Assembly (NCBI RefSeq): GCF_003012345.1
Contig: NZ_PVRV01000021.1
Coordinates: forward strand, 1-64,000
Length of the DNA: 64,000 nt
DNA from: Phytohalomonas tamaricis
GTDB taxonomy: Bacteria; Pseudomonadota; Gammaproteobacteria; Pseudomonadales; Halomonadaceae
Reading direction: 5' to 3'
This document shows positions 8,048 to 16,369 of the stretch, in pieces. Under the pieces are notes generated by a model. The model was not told where the DNA came from, searched no databases, and worked only from the letters and a program-made list of their open reading frames with translations. Positions within the stretch are counted from its first letter, which is position 1. Each line of letters starts with the position of its first letter. The translations under genes and the position numbers were made by a program.

Positions 8048-9304
8048 ATGAGCGAGACAAACCAGCCCTGGACGCAACCCATGTCTGAGCAGCAGTTCAC
8101 GCTGATGCGCAACATTCTTGCGGCGCCCAGCCCTGTGGGACTAGAGGGTGCCATGACCTATGGCGTACTCAAACCTTACTTTGAGTCCTTTGCGCCCCAA
8201 GGCTGGCATGTACATCAGTTCAAGGGGCAAGCTGGCATCGTCCTGGATAGCCATCCTGGTAGGGATGATATGCTTAAGGTAATGCTCATTGGCCATGCGG
8301 ATAAGATTCGTATGCAAGTGCGCAGTATCGGTGACGATGGCAAGATCTGGATCAATACGGATTCCTTCCTGCCTACGGTTGTAGTCGGTCATGAGGTGAA
8401 ATTATTTAGCGAAGACCCAGCGCAACCCGGCAGCTATCGTGTCATTGAAGGCGGCACGGTGGAGGCGTTAGGCGCCATTCATTTTGCTGATCCCGCGGTT
8501 CGCTCAGGGGATAAAGGGATCAAAAAGGAACAGATCTATCTGGACCTGCAGATCCATGGCGAGAACAAGAAACAGCAAGTGTTAAATCTCGGCGTGCGTC
8601 CGGGGGACTCGATTATCCTGGACCGTCCCATTCGTCCTGGTTTCAGCCCCAACACCTTCTATGGTGCCTACCTGGATAATGGGCTGGGATGTTTTGTTAC
8701 TGCCGAAGTGGCACGTTTGATTGCCGAAGCAGGCGGGACTCAGCAGGTGCGTGTACTCTTTGCGATCGCCAGCTATGAAGAGATTGGTCGCTTCGGCAGT
8801 CGTGTGTTAGCTGGAGAACTGAAGCCGGATGTACTGATCGGTATAGATGTGAACCATGATTACGTGGCGGCACCGGGGATCGGTGACAAGCGTATGCCAC
8901 CACTGGAAATGGGCAAAGGGTTCACCATGTCTGTAGGGGCTATTGCCAGCGAGCAATTGAACCGAATTATCGAAAGCGCCGCGAAAGAACACGGTATTCC
9001 TCTACAACGCGATCTAGTCGGGGTGGATACAGGTACTGATGGCATGGCAGGTGTGCTGGCGGCAGTGGACTGCGCTGCGACGTCCATCGGCTTTCCGATC
9101 CGCAATATGCACACTATTTCTGAAACGGGGAACACTCAGGACGTGCTGGCGGCCATTTACAGTATGACCTATACCCTTCAGGCTTTGGATGCTTTGCCTG
9201 ATCCGCACCGGGAGTTCCTAGATAATCATCCGCGTCTTGATCAAGCTGGCCCATTAACACATCAGGGTACAGCCAAACCTGATGACAATCTAAAAGATGA
9301 ATAA
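8048..9304 (+). CDS. M42-family metallo-aminopeptidase
   Basis: A 418-residue zinc peptidase of the M42 (glutamyl aminopeptidase/deblocking aminopeptidase) family. Metal and catalytic landmarks are visible: GHADKI (first metal His), the bridging Asp in YLDNGLG, the catalytic Glu pair in SYEEIGRFGS, the Asp in GIDVNHD and the late His in MHTISE. It is slightly longer than typical M42 enzymes owing to N- and C-terminal tails, the latter acidic. GGAAGAGGC precedes the ATG. It is a single-gene unit; a long hairpin without a T tract follows. M42 members occur in compatible-solute (NAGGN) clusters of some gammaproteobacteria, but no such partners are adjacent here. Confidence 0.9.
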   Translation: MSETNQPWTQPMSEQQFTLMRNILAAPSPVGLEGAMTYGVLKPYFESFAPQGWHVHQFKGQAGIVLDSHPGRDDMLKVMLIGHADKIRMQVRSIGDDGKIWINTDSFLPTVVVGHEVKLFSEDPAQPGSYRVIEGGTVEALGAIHFADPAVRSGDKGIKKEQIYLDLQIHGENKKQQVLNLGVRPGDSIILDRPIRPGFSPNTFYGAYLDNGLGCFVTAEVARLIAEAGGTQQVRVLFAIASYEEIGRFGSRVLAGELKPDVLIGIDVNHDYVAAPGIGDKRMPPLEMGKGFTMSVGAIASEQLNRIIESAAKEHGIPLQRDLVGVDTGTDGMAGVLAAVDCAATSIGFPIRNMHTISETGNTQDVLAAIYSMTYTLQALDALPDPHREFLDNHPRLDQAGPLTHQGTAKPDDNLKDE

Positions 9305-9309
9305 TTGAG

Positions 9310-9353
9310 ACTCGGCCTGTTTGAGGATTTTTCGTGGCCTCAAGCAGGCGAGT
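9310..9353 (+). terminator. Hairpin after M42 peptidase gene
   Basis: The arms ACTCGGCCTGTTTGAGG (9310-9326) and CCTCAAGCAGGCGAGT (9338-9353) form a long, slightly bulged stem six bases after the stop codon. No T tract follows, so it may be an mRNA 3'-end stabiliser rather than an intrinsic terminator. Confidence 0.5.
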
Positions 9354-9470
9354 AATGACAAATTTATTGAAATTTCAGGTGCAAAGTCGCTTCTTGCGTC
9401 TTAGCGCAGTGGATGAACACCTTGAAGCGACATGGCCTTTTGAAGGTAAGCATTCAAAACAATTCGAGGC

Positions 9471-10244
9471 CTATGTGTCATGTTGCAGTCCGTTCATGTG
9501 TTCCTGACAACGTTGAGCCTCGGCGAGTAAATTCAGACCTTCCAAATTAAGGATATGTACCTCACGCCCTTGAATGGTCATCATATTCTGCTGTTGGAAG
9601 CGCCCAAGAATCCGGCTAACCGTTTCCACAGCAAGGCCGAGATAATTACCGATATCGGTACGGGACATGGGCAGGCGAAAGCTATAGGGTGAATAACCGC
9701 AGCGCTCAAAGCGCATTGCCAGATTAATGAAGAAACTCGCTAGACGCTCGTCAGCTGTTTTACGCGACAGCAGACGTAGCATGCGCCGATCATCACTCAT
9801 TTCCTTGCTCATGCTACGAAACAGTTGATTACGCAGTTTGGGCAATTGTGCGGCCAAGGTATCTAGATGATGGAAAGGAATTTCACATACGGCTGTCGTT
9901 TCAAGAGCAATGACGTAACCGGGGTGAGCTTGTTCATCAATACTATCGAGGCCGATCAACTCGCTGGGTAGATAGAAATTCGTTATCTGCTCATCGCCCG
10001 CGCCATCATGGCTCACCTGTTTAAGGCTGCCTGACCGAACCGCAAATACGCTGGTAAAAGAATCCCCTTGGCAATAGAGCGTCTCGCCTTTCTTAAGAGG
10101 AGCACGGCGGCGAATGATGTCATTGAATTGATCGATGTCATTTACTTCGAGCGCCAACGGCAAGCATAGCGCGCTTAAACTACAGGTTTGACAACGAATG
10201 TTATGCCGATGTGCATACTTCGGCCCAACAACCGAAGTAGACAT
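9471..10244 (-). CDS. fnr: Fnr/Anr-type oxygen-sensing transcription regulator
   Basis: A Crp/Fnr-family regulator of 257 residues from the preferred ATG at 10244, which has a GAGGGGG ribosome site; a TTG 15 bases upstream is possible. The N-terminal cluster CQTCSLSALC supplies three cysteines and TTAVCEIPF the fourth, the ligand set of the oxygen-labile [4Fe-4S] cluster. The cNMP-type beta roll and dimer helix follow. The recognition helix GLAVETVSRILGRFQ carries the E--SR pattern that reads TTGAT-N4-ATCAA. Such a site is perfect at 19310-19323 before narH. It is divergent from hmp. It likely controls the anaerobic switch, including what remains of nar. Confidence 0.93.
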   Translation of the reverse strand: MSTSVVGPKYAHRHNIRCQTCSLSALCLPLALEVNDIDQFNDIIRRRAPLKKGETLYCQGDSFTSVFAVRSGSLKQVSHDGAGDEQITNFYLPSELIGLDSIDEQAHPGYVIALETTAVCEIPFHHLDTLAAQLPKLRNQLFRSMSKEMSDDRRMLRLLSRKTADERLASFFINLAMRFERCGYSPYSFRLPMSRTDIGNYLGLAVETVSRILGRFQQQNMMTIQGREVHILNLEGLNLLAEAQRCQEHMNGLQHDT

Positions 10245-10363
10245 AATGCACCCCCTCAAACTGACGCATAAACCCAGTGAAATCTATATTTCCTCGAACC
10301 AGGTTCAGGGTAACACGTTAAAAGGGCTTATTGAGAAAGGAGGATATGGTCTTATAGGCGAAA

Positions 10364-10442
10364 GTAGATAAAACACGCTGGTAGAGCAGTCATTTTCACA
10401 ACGGATGTCAAAAGGACAATATTACCCCATAGTCAAAATAAC
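10364..10442 (+). promoter_or_regulatory. Candidate NorR/FhpR-type enhancer sites (GT-N7-AC)
   Basis: Three GT-N7-AC elements lie upstream of hmp at 10364-10374 (GTAGATAAAAC), 10407-10417 (GTCAAAAGGAC) and 10432-10442 (GTCAAAATAAC). The last two share GTCAAAA and lie 25 bp apart. NorR-type activators bind three such sites upstream of sigma-54 promoters of NO-detoxification genes. The element is short, so the case rests on combination with the promoter at 10484. Confidence 0.45.
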
Positions 10443-10483
10443 AATCTATTTTCATAACTGATTGGTTTTATTGATATCAAAAG

Positions 10484-10500
10484 TTGGCATAGTTGTTGCC
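10484..10500 (+). promoter_or_regulatory. Candidate sigma-54 promoter of hmp
   Basis: TTGGCATAGTTGTTGCC matches the -24/-12 pattern TGGCA-N6-TTGC with the required GG-N10-GC spacing (GG at 10486-10487, GC at 10498-10499). It ends 46 bp before the hmp ATG. Pseudomonas fhp is known to be driven by sigma-54 and a NorR-like activator, which makes this biologically coherent. Confidence 0.5.
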
Positions 10501-10545
10501 GTTATTAATGTGCACAGAGTAATTTTCTGCACTTAGGATAACGCC

Positions 10546-11739
10546 ATGCTTAACGAACACATGCTCAACGCCAAACAGCTCGAAGTCATCAATGCTACCG
10601 CCCCAGTTGTTGCCGAACACGCTGAGACCATTGCTAGCACTTTCTATCCGCTCATGTTCGAGCGTTATCCCAGCGTTAGGTCCATGTTCAACATGCGCCA
10701 TCAGCAGACCGGCGCCCAGCCGCGCGCATTGGCCCGCTCAGTGGTTGCTTATGCGCTCAATCGCAACGATCCGCAGGCGCTCGAGCAGATGATGGCGCCG
10801 ATTGTTAACAAACACGTCGCGATCAACCTGCAACCTGATCAATATAACATCGTAGGCGAATGCTTGATGGCCGCTATTGGCGAAGTACTGGGCGGCGCCG
10901 TCACTCCAGAAATTGCCGATGCCTGGAGCGGGTTGTACTGGGAGTTCGCCCATCGCTTGATGGATACCGAAGAAGCGACCTACCAGAAGCTTGAGCAGGC
11001 ACCGGGTGGCTGGCGTGGTGAACGTGATTTCTATCTTGCTGACCGCGTGCAGGAAAGCAATGAAGTAGTATCGTTCTACTTCAAGCCGAGCGATGAAAAG
11101 CCGATCACCAGTTTCAAACCTGGTCAGTATATAGGGGTCTCTCTGGATATCGAAGGCCAGCATGCGCTACGTCAGTACAGCCTGACCTCTGACCCTAAGG
11201 CAGATTACTACCGCATCTCGGTCAAGCGGGAAGCGCAAGGTTTGGCTAGCAGCTACCTTCATGACCATTTACGTGTCGGCGATCATGTCAAATTGCTCCC
11301 ACCGGTAGGTGAATTGGTTCTTGATGAGCGCGATGCGCCGGTCATGCTGGTCAGCGCCGGGGTTGGCCAGACGCCGATGATTTCTTTGGTCGAGCAAGCA
11401 CTGGTGGCTGGTCGTCAGGTTGTCTATCTGCATGGCGCGCGCCATCATCAGGTTCATGCTTTCCGCGATCATCTCGACGCGCTGGTCGAGCGCTATGGTG
11501 ATCAGCTTACCTATCGTTTCGTTTATAGTGAACCAACTTCTGAAGAAACTGGACGCTACAAGGGAATGATTGACCGCAGCCTGCTGGCCGATTACTTGCC
11601 AAAAGGAGAAACACCGAGCTGCTACTTCATTGGACCTGTGCCATTCATGCGTGATGTCGATACTGCACTAGAAGAGCTTGGCGTACCGGTCGAGCACCGC
11701 CATTACGAATACTTCGGGCCAAGTTCATCACTGCACTGA
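10546..11739 (+). CDS. hmp: Flavohaemoprotein, nitric oxide dioxygenase
   Basis: A 397-residue cytoplasmic flavohaemoglobin that oxidises NO to nitrate with O2 and NAD(P)H. The N-terminal globin domain (1-145) has the proximal His in NKHVAINLQPDQY at residue 90. The FAD domain carries LRQYSLTSD (RxYS). The NAD domain carries GVGQTPMISL and the C-terminal YFGPSSSL. A second ATG at 10561 would place the haem His at residue 85, exactly as in E. coli Hmp; the first ATG at 10546 has the better ribosome site (AGGATAAC). Divergent from fnr and near the nar remnants, it would detoxify NO from nitrate/nitrite reduction. A sigma-54/NorR-like promoter precedes it and a strong terminator follows. Confidence 0.97.
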   Translation: MLNEHMLNAKQLEVINATAPVVAEHAETIASTFYPLMFERYPSVRSMFNMRHQQTGAQPRALARSVVAYALNRNDPQALEQMMAPIVNKHVAINLQPDQYNIVGECLMAAIGEVLGGAVTPEIADAWSGLYWEFAHRLMDTEEATYQKLEQAPGGWRGERDFYLADRVQESNEVVSFYFKPSDEKPITSFKPGQYIGVSLDIEGQHALRQYSLTSDPKADYYRISVKREAQGLASSYLHDHLRVGDHVKLLPPVGELVLDERDAPVMLVSAGVGQTPMISLVEQALVAGRQVVYLHGARHHQVHAFRDHLDALVERYGDQLTYRFVYSEPTSEETGRYKGMIDRSLLADYLPKGETPSCYFIGPVPFMRDVDTALEELGVPVEHRHYEYFGPSSSLH

Positions 11740-11763
11740 AGGATGCAATATTACGGGTAATAG

Positions 11764-11790
11764 AAAAGGCCGGAGCAATCCGGCCTTTTT
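11764..11790 (+). terminator. Rho-independent terminator of hmp
   Basis: The GGCCGGA / TCCGGCC stem with a short GCAA loop is followed by TTTTT, 25 bp after the hmp stop. Confidence 0.93.
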
Positions 11791-11853
11791 GTATTTAACT
11801 CAAGTAAAACGGTATTAATGCATCATGTCATGAATTGAAAGAGAGGTGAGGGA

Positions 11854-12255
11854 ATGAGCTATGTCCTACTCAAGTATCTGCATATCTCAACGGTGATATT
11901 GAGCTTTGCACTCTTTGCACTGCGGGCATGGTGGTCAACTGTTGCTGGAGATGCAGGCGTAGTGCGGCTACAGCAGCAATGGGTGCGGATCCTCCCACAT
12001 ATTATCGATACCGTGCTGCTGGCCTCAGGAATCACGTTGATGATCATGTTGCGTCTCTTGCCTACCGAAAATCCGTGGTTAATGGCCAAGCTGATTGGGC
12101 TGGTTATTTATATCGCGGTGGGCACCATTGCGATTAAGCGTGGCCGCACTCAGGGCATGCGTTCATTGGCGGCTATTATCGCTGTGCTGATATTTATCTA
12201 TATCGTCGGCACGGCATTGAACCATGATCCCGCCTCATGGCTTGTCGATTTGTAG
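11854..12255 (+). CDS. SirB2-family small membrane protein
   Basis: A 133-residue integral membrane protein with four predicted helices and the SirB family opening (YVLLKYLHISTVILSFALFALRAWW). The family is named after a Salmonella locus but the biochemical role is unknown; members are inner-membrane proteins with conserved His and Trp residues. GAGAGGTGAGGG gives a strong ribosome site. The gene lies between hmp and the convergent methyltransferase and looks monocistronic. Confidence 0.85.
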   Translation: MSYVLLKYLHISTVILSFALFALRAWWSTVAGDAGVVRLQQQWVRILPHIIDTVLLASGITLMIMLRLLPTENPWLMAKLIGLVIYIAVGTIAIKRGRTQGMRSLAAIIAVLIFIYIVGTALNHDPASWLVDL

Positions 12256-12256
12256 C

Positions 12257-12895
12257 TCAAGTCTTACGTGCCAGTAGCGCGCGAAATAATGAGCCCATTA
12301 ACACTGGGCTGTCATGCTCGATATGAAAGCCCGCCTGGTGGAGTAATGGCCTTGCCTGGCGGGTAATATCAGTGGCAATCAATGTGGTTAACAAATTGAG
12401 GGCGTGACGCATAAGGCTGGCAGGGCGCTGATCTGATTGGAATTTATCCATCACGCATAGCTGCCCCTCTTTGTTCAGAACTCGATAGGCTTCACGCAAG
12501 CCAGCTTCCGGATAAGGCATGACGGCGATAATCAGATGCATGACGACAACTTCGAAATAGCCGTTGGGATAGTCGAGTTGTGCAGCGTCCATCACGCCTG
12601 AGTCGATATCGAGACCAAGCTTCGCGGCGCGGGTTTGAAGACGGGTAACCATCGCGGCGGACAGATCCGAGGCATGAATCTCGATCCCATGCGGCAACCA
12701 GGGCAGATCCAGCCCTGTCCCGGCGCCGACGATCAGTATCCGCTGGCCAGTCTGCCAATTCACTTTCGCTAACGCCTGGCGACGTGGACGTTCGAAGATG
12801 CGCTCAGCCACGGCATCGTAAACCGGTGCGTAAAGTGTGTAGCGCATCCGATTCCAGGCAGTAATGTTCAGAAGACCGCGCAAGTGGTAGTTCAT
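12257..12895 (-). CDS. Class I SAM-dependent methyltransferase
   Basis: A 212-residue Rossmann-fold methyltransferase. Motif I is ILIVGAGTGLDLPWL (about residue 50), the acidic residue binding the SAM ribose is in IHASDLS, and motif II/III regions (MDAAQLDYPNGYFEVVVMH) follow. It resembles the UbiE/Methyltransf_11 type that acts on small or lipid substrates; the substrate cannot be read from sequence. The ATG at 12895 is chosen because GGAGGGAGCG precedes it and its ATG overlaps the natural TGA of the narL remnant (TGATG). It was therefore originally coupled to narL. Confidence 0.85.
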   Translation of the reverse strand: MNYHLRGLLNITAWNRMRYTLYAPVYDAVAERIFERPRRQALAKVNWQTGQRILIVGAGTGLDLPWLPHGIEIHASDLSAAMVTRLQTRAAKLGLDIDSGVMDAAQLDYPNGYFEVVVMHLIIAVMPYPEAGLREAYRVLNKEGQLCVMDKFQSDQRPASLMRHALNLLTTLIATDITRQARPLLHQAGFHIEHDSPVLMGSLFRALLARKT

Positions 12896-13106
12896 CACGC
12901 TCCCTCCTGAACTGCCCAAATTGCTGCCTCGGTGCTCGAGCGCATATTGAGTTTTTCAATAAATGGCGCACGTGAACCTTAACTGTACCCTCGGTGATAT
13001 CGAGCTGCTGGCCGATCTGTTTGTTCGACTGCCCCTTGACAAGCAGACGCAGGATATCGCGTTCACGCTGGGTGAGATGCTCGGTGCTGGGACCAGTTTG
13101 CGTCAT
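12895..13106 (-). pseudogene. narL: narL remnant (C-terminal DNA-binding domain only, frameshifted)
   Basis: The minus strand encodes the NarL-family LuxR-type output domain: LTQRERDILRLLVKG, then SNKQIGQQLDITEGTVKVHVRHLLK. Within the run of A residues near 12956-12962 the frame changes. Reading one base shifted restores KLNMRSSTEAAIWAVQEG and a natural TGA overlapping the methyltransferase ATG. The receiver domain with its phospho-acceptor Asp is missing: homology stops at about 13106, where narG sequence begins on the opposite strand. The product cannot respond to a NarX-type kinase. Confidence 0.88.
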
Positions 13107-13119
13107 TGGACGACGCAGA

Positions 13120-13634
13120 GCAATGGCAATCCTGAACGGGCACTCAACTGGATCACTCCACACCAGAAGTGGGGGATTCATTCTACCTACACTGATAATT
13201 TGTTGATGCTCACCTTGTCACGTGGCGGTCCAGTCGTGTGGCTGTCGGAAGAAGATGCTAGTGCGATTGGCGTGGTCGACAATGACTGGATCGAACGCTA
13301 TAACGCCAACGGTGCGGTCGCGGCGCGGGCCATCGTCAGTCAGCGGGTCAAGGCGGGTATGGCGATGATGTACCACGCTCAGGAGCGCATCGTGAACGTG
13401 CCGGGCTCGGAGGTCAGCGGCACTCGTGGCGGTATTCACAATTCGGTGACCCGCGTCTGCCCCAAGCCAACCCATATGATTGGTGGCTATGCCCAGCTCT
13501 CTTACAGCTTCAACTACTACGGCACCGTTGGCTCCAACCGCGACGAATTCGTCATCGTACGCAAGATGAACCGCGTCGACTGGCTGGATGGTGAGGGCAA
13601 CGACAGCGTGCAGGAGAGGGTAGTGAAAGGGTAA
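13120..13634 (+). pseudogene. narG: narG remnant (C-terminal ~170 residues)
   Basis: From the codon for Asn at 13122 the plus strand encodes the C-terminus of the respiratory nitrate reductase alpha subunit: LTPHQ-like TPHQKWGIHSTYTDNLLML, then GGPVVWLSEEDA, CPKPTHMIGGYAQLSY and YYGTVGSNRDEFVIVRKM up to the natural stop. NarG is about 1,250 residues, so roughly 1,070 N-terminal residues, with the Fe-S ligands and most of the molybdopterin fold, are gone. The open frame begins at 12963 only because it runs through antisense narL. narH does not follow; a terminator does. It is a dead fragment left by a deletion. Confidence 0.93.
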
Positions 13635-13659
13635 GCACGCAAACTGATGCGCTAAAGAA

Positions 13660-13687
13660 ACGCCCCGCATGATGCGGGGCGTTTTTT
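13660..13687. terminator. Terminator between narG remnant and cell-wall hydrolase
   Basis: CGCCCCGCAT / ATGCGGGGCG forms a 10-bp GC-rich hairpin followed by TTTTTT on the plus strand. On the minus strand only a short T run follows, so it chiefly serves the plus strand. Confidence 0.92.
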
Positions 13688-13737
13688 ATAAATATGTGGC
13701 TGCGTACCGCGACTCAGCGCGTTGCGATACGCAGAGC

Positions 13738-14367
13738 TTATGGTTTGGCGCCAGCCGAGGGCTTGTAGAAAGCGTGTGCATCCGTTTCGTACGTCTTGAT
13801 GAAATCAGCAAGCCAGCTGGGTGAAGCATGGCGGTTTTGAAAATAGACAGCGTCATCGGTGCGGTCCGGGAGCTGTTGGTTAAGCGCCTGGCGCGCGATT
13901 TCCTTGGCGAGCGTGTAAGCAGCTTCTTCCTGGGCGTCATCGGAACGGCCATCGCACCACCATGAAAACTGACAACGGCCCTGTTCGGAACCCTGGGTGA
14001 CCACTTCGCACACTGTTTTAGGGAATTGTTCATGGCGCAGTCGGTTCATGACCACATTGGCCACTGCAGCCATTTCTGTTTGATTTTTGCCTTTGGTCTC
14101 CCAATAGATGGAGCGCGCCAGACAGGTAATCGCATTATCTAAAGGCGCTTCGCCAGCTGGGTCTACTGCCTGCACGCCCGGACGTGTAATCAGCACGGCG
14201 CGTGGGGGACTATCCCCGGCTTCGGCCTTCTGCTCCAGTACCTCTGCCTTCTGCTCGGCGATCTTCGCTCGCGTTGCTTGATCAGCCGCGAACGTCTGGC
14301 CCGAAAGAAGGGCTGTTACAAGAGAGAGAGCTATCCGTGTTCTACGCATGTCACGACCATGACGCAT
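13738..14367 (-). CDS. SleB-family cell wall hydrolase, secreted
   Basis: A 209-residue protein with an N-terminal signal peptide (RTRIALSLVTALLSGQTFAAD). A C-terminal Hydrolase_2 (SleB/CwlJ) domain runs from about residue 80. ARSIYWETKGKNQTEMAAVANVVMNR supplies the conserved catalytic Glu region, and QFSWWCDG is the family hallmark. An AEQKAEVLEQKAE segment after the signal peptide may be a short helix. It would cleave peptidoglycan in the periplasm. An internal ATG at 14349 would also fit the signal peptide. It is convergent with the narG remnant. Confidence 0.9.
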   Translation of the reverse strand: MRHGRDMRRTRIALSLVTALLSGQTFAADQATRAKIAEQKAEVLEQKAEAGDSPPRAVLITRPGVQAVDPAGEAPLDNAITCLARSIYWETKGKNQTEMAAVANVVMNRLRHEQFPKTVCEVVTQGSEQGRCQFSWWCDGRSDDAQEEAAYTLAKEIARQALNQQLPDRTDDAVYFQNRHASPSWLADFIKTYETDAHAFYKPSAGAKP

Positions 14368-14592
14368 AATCGATTCTCATAGTGACAGGGCGGATTTCAC
14401 CCTTAAAAACGATACTTCTAGTGTAACGAGCACCGGCTATGATGGTCGACAGGCCATTATTTAATATCAGGGAAATGCCCACCGAGCGCACCACAAGCTT
14501 AAGAAGTGTGTGGCCGAAGCTGGAACGTCGGATACTTCTTCGCACCCCTTGCGGCAACGACGGCACTAGACCCTGTCTGAAAGTGCCTGAGC

Positions 14593-14865
14593 TTGCTCAT
14601 ACGATTACTCCAGATCGAAAGCCGCGCCGGCCTGGCGACCGAAATGGGTTACCTGGATCGTCCGGGTGCTGAGGAGGTCCAGACAGCAGTCGAGGATGCG
14701 CTGGCACGGATACAGGCACATGGCAAGGCGGCGGGCATTCTTACGGCGGACCTGGCGCTAGCCGAGCGTTACCTCGAACTCGGTGCCCCCTTCGTCGCGG
14801 CGGGTAGCGACGTAGAACTATTGGTCAAGTTGACCACTCAACTGGCGAACGACTTCAAAACTTAG
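14593..14865 (+). pseudogene. HpcH/HpaI-type aldolase remnant
   Basis: The frame encodes LLQIESRAGL joined directly to ATEMGYLDRPGAEEVQTAVEDAL, then GKAAGILTADLALAERYLELG and FVAAGSDVELLVK. These are two segments of the 4-hydroxy-2-oxoacid aldolase (HpaI) family. The ~25 residues normally between them, with the metal-ligand Asp region, are absent, and the N-terminal ~150 residues are missing too. Nothing recognisable precedes it apart from ~200 bp of unassigned sequence. It is an internally deleted 3' fragment and cannot form the barrel. Confidence 0.75.
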
Positions 14866-15019
14866 CTTCCGGGCACAGCAACGAAGGAATAATGGGTTCT
14901 TTTCGATTCAGGGGGCATGCAGTACAGCACGCCGCCATACTAGGTCAGGATCTATATTCAGGCGTCGTGTGCGCTCATTAATACCAAATTACTGAGCGCG
15001 ACACTCAAGACGGGGGAAT

Positions 15020-15775
15020 TCAGCCTTCCTGTTCAGCATCTGCTCGTTTCTCCAGACGATGCCCATCTTCGCTAGAACCAAGCTTCCAATAACTTGAGAC
15101 ATACAGTTCATTGCGCTGCAGCCCACATTCGTTTTTGAAGTAGGCACGCAGCTTGCGCATACTCGAGAACTCGCAGGCCGACCAGACCGTTGGGCGGCCA
15201 CTCAGCCAAGGCAGGGTACGCAACGTATCGACCAGCAGGTCGCTATTATCCCCGGGATGTGGATTGATCACCCATTTAATGTCGAAGTGGGCCGGTGTAG
15301 AAAGTGGCTGGATATCCTCGGCGCCGAGAACCTCAATCACCGCATAGCCACGGGCATGCTCGGGTAATGCCTCGATGTTGTCGCTGATCGCGGGTAATGC
15401 AGTCATGTCACCTGCCAGCAAATACCAGTCGGCATCGGGAGCGACGCGCTTTTTGGGTCCTGGACCGCCGACATTGATGGTATCGCCCGGCTGGGCATTG
15501 GCCGCCCAGCGTGAAGCCGGACCACCGTGATCATGCAGCACGAAATCGACGTCAATGGCATCGTCTCGCTGGGCACGTACGGTGTAGGTGCGTACCGATA
15601 TCTGCCCCTCTTCATTGGGGCAATGCAGTTTGACATAAGCGCCCGACTGATCGGCAGGGAACGTCTTCATGCCTTCGCCTCCGAGCGTCACACGCAACAT
15701 ATTCGGCGTGATGTTGTGCTTGGCTAGCACAGTAAAAGAACGAGGAGGGGAGCGTCTAGCGCCACTTGGTTTCAT
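15020..15775 (-). CDS. Siderophore-interacting protein (ferric-siderophore reductase, ViuB/SIP type)
   Basis: A 251-residue flavin-dependent reductase that would release iron from imported ferric siderophores in the cytoplasm. The FAD-binding domain has RTYTVRAQR (RxYT) and ending HGGPASRWA; the NAD(P)H domain has the WYLLAGDMTALPAI signature. The C-terminal ACEFSSMRKLRAYF and YVSSYWKLG motifs are diagnostic of SIP proteins. ATG at 15775 with GGGAG six bases upstream is preferred to the GTG at 15781. The MarR gene directly upstream on the same strand ends 12 bases before, so they are probably one transcript. Confidence 0.93.
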   Translation of the reverse strand: MKPSGARRSPPRSFTVLAKHNITPNMLRVTLGGEGMKTFPADQSGAYVKLHCPNEEGQISVRTYTVRAQRDDAIDVDFVLHDHGGPASRWAANAQPGDTINVGGPGPKKRVAPDADWYLLAGDMTALPAISDNIEALPEHARGYAVIEVLGAEDIQPLSTPAHFDIKWVINPHPGDNSDLLVDTLRTLPWLSGRPTVWSACEFSSMRKLRAYFKNECGLQRNELYVSSYWKLGSSEDGHRLEKRADAEQEG

Positions 15776-15787
15776 AATCACTCCCGG

Positions 15788-16222
15788 TTATGTCTCAAGA
15801 TTTTTGACCATGTCATTGATTATATGCGCGCAGGTCATGAGTTGTTCCTTATCGATACCGGCAACCATATATTCGCTGGTCTCAGCCTCAACGGTATTGA
15901 TCCGCTCGATCAGAGTTCGTCCCTGATGGGTCAGCGTAATCTGTCGACTTCGGCTGTCCTCTGGATGGTGTCGTTTCTCGATAAGATGTTCGGTTTCCAG
16001 CTCTTTCATTAACCGTGCGATGCGTCCTTTGTCTATCTGCATGCCTGCCGCGACGGCCTGAGCCGTGCATTGCGGCATTCCAGCGATACGCTTGAGGACA
16101 CGGATATGCGAAACGGTTAGTTCAATGCCTACTGCCGTAAAGTTTTCACGCAACGCGCGCTTATAGGCATGTAGTAGCCGGAACAATGATTCCCCAAATA
16201 TGTGCGTCTGATTCATATCCAT
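15788..16222 (-). CDS. MarR-family transcription regulator
   Basis: A 144-residue winged-helix regulator. The DNA-binding core is CTAQAVAAGMQIDKGRIARLMKELE, followed by the wing HLIEKRHHPEDSRSRQITLTHQGR; the DXRSR-type element is conserved. It lies 12 bases before the siderophore-interacting gene and diverges from a dead nitroreductase-like gene start at 16370. The divergent region carries direct repeats GCACTTAGT at 16248-16256 and 16309-16317, possible operator halves. The ligand is unknown. Confidence 0.9.
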   Translation of the reverse strand: MDMNQTHIFGESLFRLLHAYKRALRENFTAVGIELTVSHIRVLKRIAGMPQCTAQAVAAGMQIDKGRIARLMKELETEHLIEKRHHPEDSRSRQITLTHQGRTLIERINTVEAETSEYMVAGIDKEQLMTCAHIINDMVKNLET

Positions 16223-16369
16223 TGAATATCCTTTGCGCTAAGAATAAGCACTTAGTTGTCAATGTCAACCATTGCGGCGATGCTACACATTATGGTGATA
16301 GTCAGCATGCACTTAGTGTGAGCGAGAACCGGACGTAGCCGGCCTATCAGCAAATGGAGGAATTCTTTT

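Noticed and set aside
10469-10480. FNR box upstream of hmp (TTGATATCAA)
   Set aside because: The half-sites abut with no four-base spacer, so it does not fit TTGAT-N4-ATCAA.
12963-13121. First 53 codons of the plus-strand frame leading into narG
   Set aside because: This part is antisense to narL and has no NarG similarity, so it is not the real narG start.
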